A DNA stretch of 64,000 nt, from positions 1 through 64,000 of the forward strand of contig JAGXFH010000086.1 in assembly GCA_024637315.1 (NCBI GenBank), given 5' to 3'. The notes below the pieces were generated by a model. That model had not been told where the DNA came from and searched no databases. It saw nothing but the letters and a program-made list of their open reading frames with translations. This document shows positions 63,117 to 64,000 of this stretch, piece by piece (within the stretch, counting starts at the first letter, position 1; each line of letters begins with the position of its first letter). Made by a program: the position numbers and the translations under genes. Origin of the DNA: Brevirhabdus sp. (lineage in GTDB: Bacteria > Pseudomonadota > Alphaproteobacteria > Rhodobacterales > Rhodobacteraceae).

Positions 63117-64000
63117 ATGCATCTTCTTGCCGCCACACCCGGCGCCATCGACGATGGCACCGAGCCGGTTGATCTTGGCCAGAGTCCGGCGGATGTGGTC
63201 TTCCTGTCTGCCGCCGATACCGAGATTGCCGCACTCAGCGAGGCGCGGGCCGAGATGGCTGATCCGCCCACCCTCCGCCTTGCCAGCATCATGCACCTGC
63301 GTCACCCGATGTCGGTCGATCTGCATATCGAACATTGCGCCGCGAGATCCCGTCTGGTGATCGCGCGCGTGCTGGGCGGCGCCGGTTATTGGAGATACGG
63401 CCTCGAACAATACGCCGCACACCTCCATGCCGCTCGCATCCCGTTCGCTGCCCTGCCCGGCGATGACAAACCCGATGCCGAGCTTCGCCAGCTCTCAACC
63501 ATACCGGAAGACGACTATGACGCGCTCTGGGCCTACTTGGTCGAGGGCGGCCCCGAAAACGCAACCGGCTTTCTGCGCCACGCCAAAGCCATGCTGGACG
63601 GCACCGACCGGCCCGCCCCGGCCAGGCCGCTCTTGCGCGCCGGTCTCTACTGGCCGGGGGCCGGCATCAGCGATCTGGAAACTCTGTGCGGGCAATGGAC
63701 CGATGGCGCCCCGATCGTGCCGCTGGTCTTTTACCGCGCACTGGTGCAGGGCGCCGGTCTGAACCCGATCAACCGCCTGACCCGCGCGCTGCTGCGCCAA
63801 GGCCTCAATCCGATGCCGGTCTTCGTCGCATCGCTGAAAGACCCGGTCTCGGTGGCCACGCTCGACCACCTTTTCACAGAGCACCCGCCGCAGGTCATCC
63901 TGAACTGCACCAGCTTTGCCGTCGGCTCACCTCATGACGGCGATACCGGTCCCGCGAACCCGTTGGCAGCCCCTTCTGCCAACAACGCCCCGGTCTTTCA
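63117..64000 (+). CDS. cobN: Cobaltochelatase CobN subunit, 5' part (cut by window edge)
   Basis: CobN is the large subunit of the ATP-dependent aerobic cobaltochelatase (with CobS and CobT), inserting Co(II) into hydrogenobyrinate a,c-diamide. The first 294 residues are visible, including MHLLAATPGAIDDGTEPVDL, ARVLGGAGYWRYGLEQYA and PVFVASLKDPVSVATLDHLF, typical of the CobN/BchH N-terminal region. The rest lies beyond position 64000. ATG at 63117 fits the family start, though no good ribosome-binding site is seen. Confidence 0.95.
   Translation, partial: MHLLAATPGAIDDGTEPVDLGQSPADVVFLSAADTEIAALSEARAEMADPPTLRLASIMHLRHPMSVDLHIEHCAARSRLVIARVLGGAGYWRYGLEQYAAHLHAARIPFAALPGDDKPDAELRQLSTIPEDDYDALWAYLVEGGPENATGFLRHAKAMLDGTDRPAPARPLLRAGLYWPGAGISDLETLCGQWTDGAPIVPLVFYRALVQGAGLNPINRLTRALLRQGLNPMPVFVASLKDPVSVATLDHLFTEHPPQVILNCTSFAVGSPHDGDTGPANPLAAPSANNAPVF

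Overview
The window is high-GC, gene-dense DNA from an alphaproteobacterium, most likely a member of the Rhodobacterales. The evidence is the chvI-chvG-hprK-rapZ-PTS gene order beside an ATP-type pckA, an aerobic-type cobalamin gene set with CobN and CobW, a methylsuccinyl-CoA dehydrogenase-like gene, TTAA-N7-TTAA (CtrA-type) sites, and many small proteins typical of that order. I see no insertion sequence, CRISPR array, rRNA, tRNA or prophage. It reads as ordinary chromosomal core with vitamin B12 gene blocks.

Layout. 1-9.1 kb: 5' part of tuf, a lipoprotein gene, the parC-yjgN-M48 protease operon, then an SH3-domain protein, an SDR, a twin-helix membrane protein with a PduO-type adenosyltransferase, and a GyrI-like protein. 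9.3-13.8 kb: etfB-etfA, with etfA interrupted by an in-frame TAG, then a 3-hydroxyacyl-CoA dehydrogenase and an acyltransferase. 13.8-20.3 kb: HPr, EIIA, RapZ, HPr kinase, ChvG and ChvI, with pckA divergent from chvI. 20.3-26.5 kb: mixed metabolic and transport genes, including the mcd candidate. 26.4-35 kb: a long minus-strand housekeeping run, folK-rpoZ-rsh-DUF2062-pdxJ-acpS-lepB-rnc-era-DUF1491-recO. 35.1-42.4 kb: a NYN-domain protein, ispH-methyltransferase-rnhA-TRIC, and def-def paralogue-fmt.

42.5-53.1 kb is the main cobalamin block. The minus-strand operon is a small membrane protein-cbiX-cobH-cobL-cobI-cbiG/cobJ-cobM. The plus-strand operon is DUF1636-cobC-cbiB. Between them lie a glutathionyl-hydroquinone reductase-like gene and an atypical receiver gene. 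53.1-59.8 kb holds a lytic transglycosylase, small secreted proteins and smc. From 60.25 kb to the window end a canonical cobalamin riboswitch precedes cbtB-cbtA-cobW-GNAT and, beyond a small opposing gene, cobN, which is cut by the window edge.

How it fits together. CbtAB imports cobalt under B12 feedback, CobW and CobN insert it into the ring, CobI/J/M/L/H and CbiG build the corrin, and CobC/CbiB with the PduO-type enzyme finish adenosylcobalamin. That cofactor serves the ethylmalonyl-CoA pathway, to which the mcd-like gene would belong. Several of these proteins carry His- or Cys-rich tails, suggesting shared cobalt handling. The main oddities are the amber codon in etfA, a deformylase paralogue that has lost its catalytic Cys and Glu, a receiver lacking its phosphoacceptor Asp behind a perfect CtrA-type site, and tandem repeats exactly 20 bp apart upstream of pckA.
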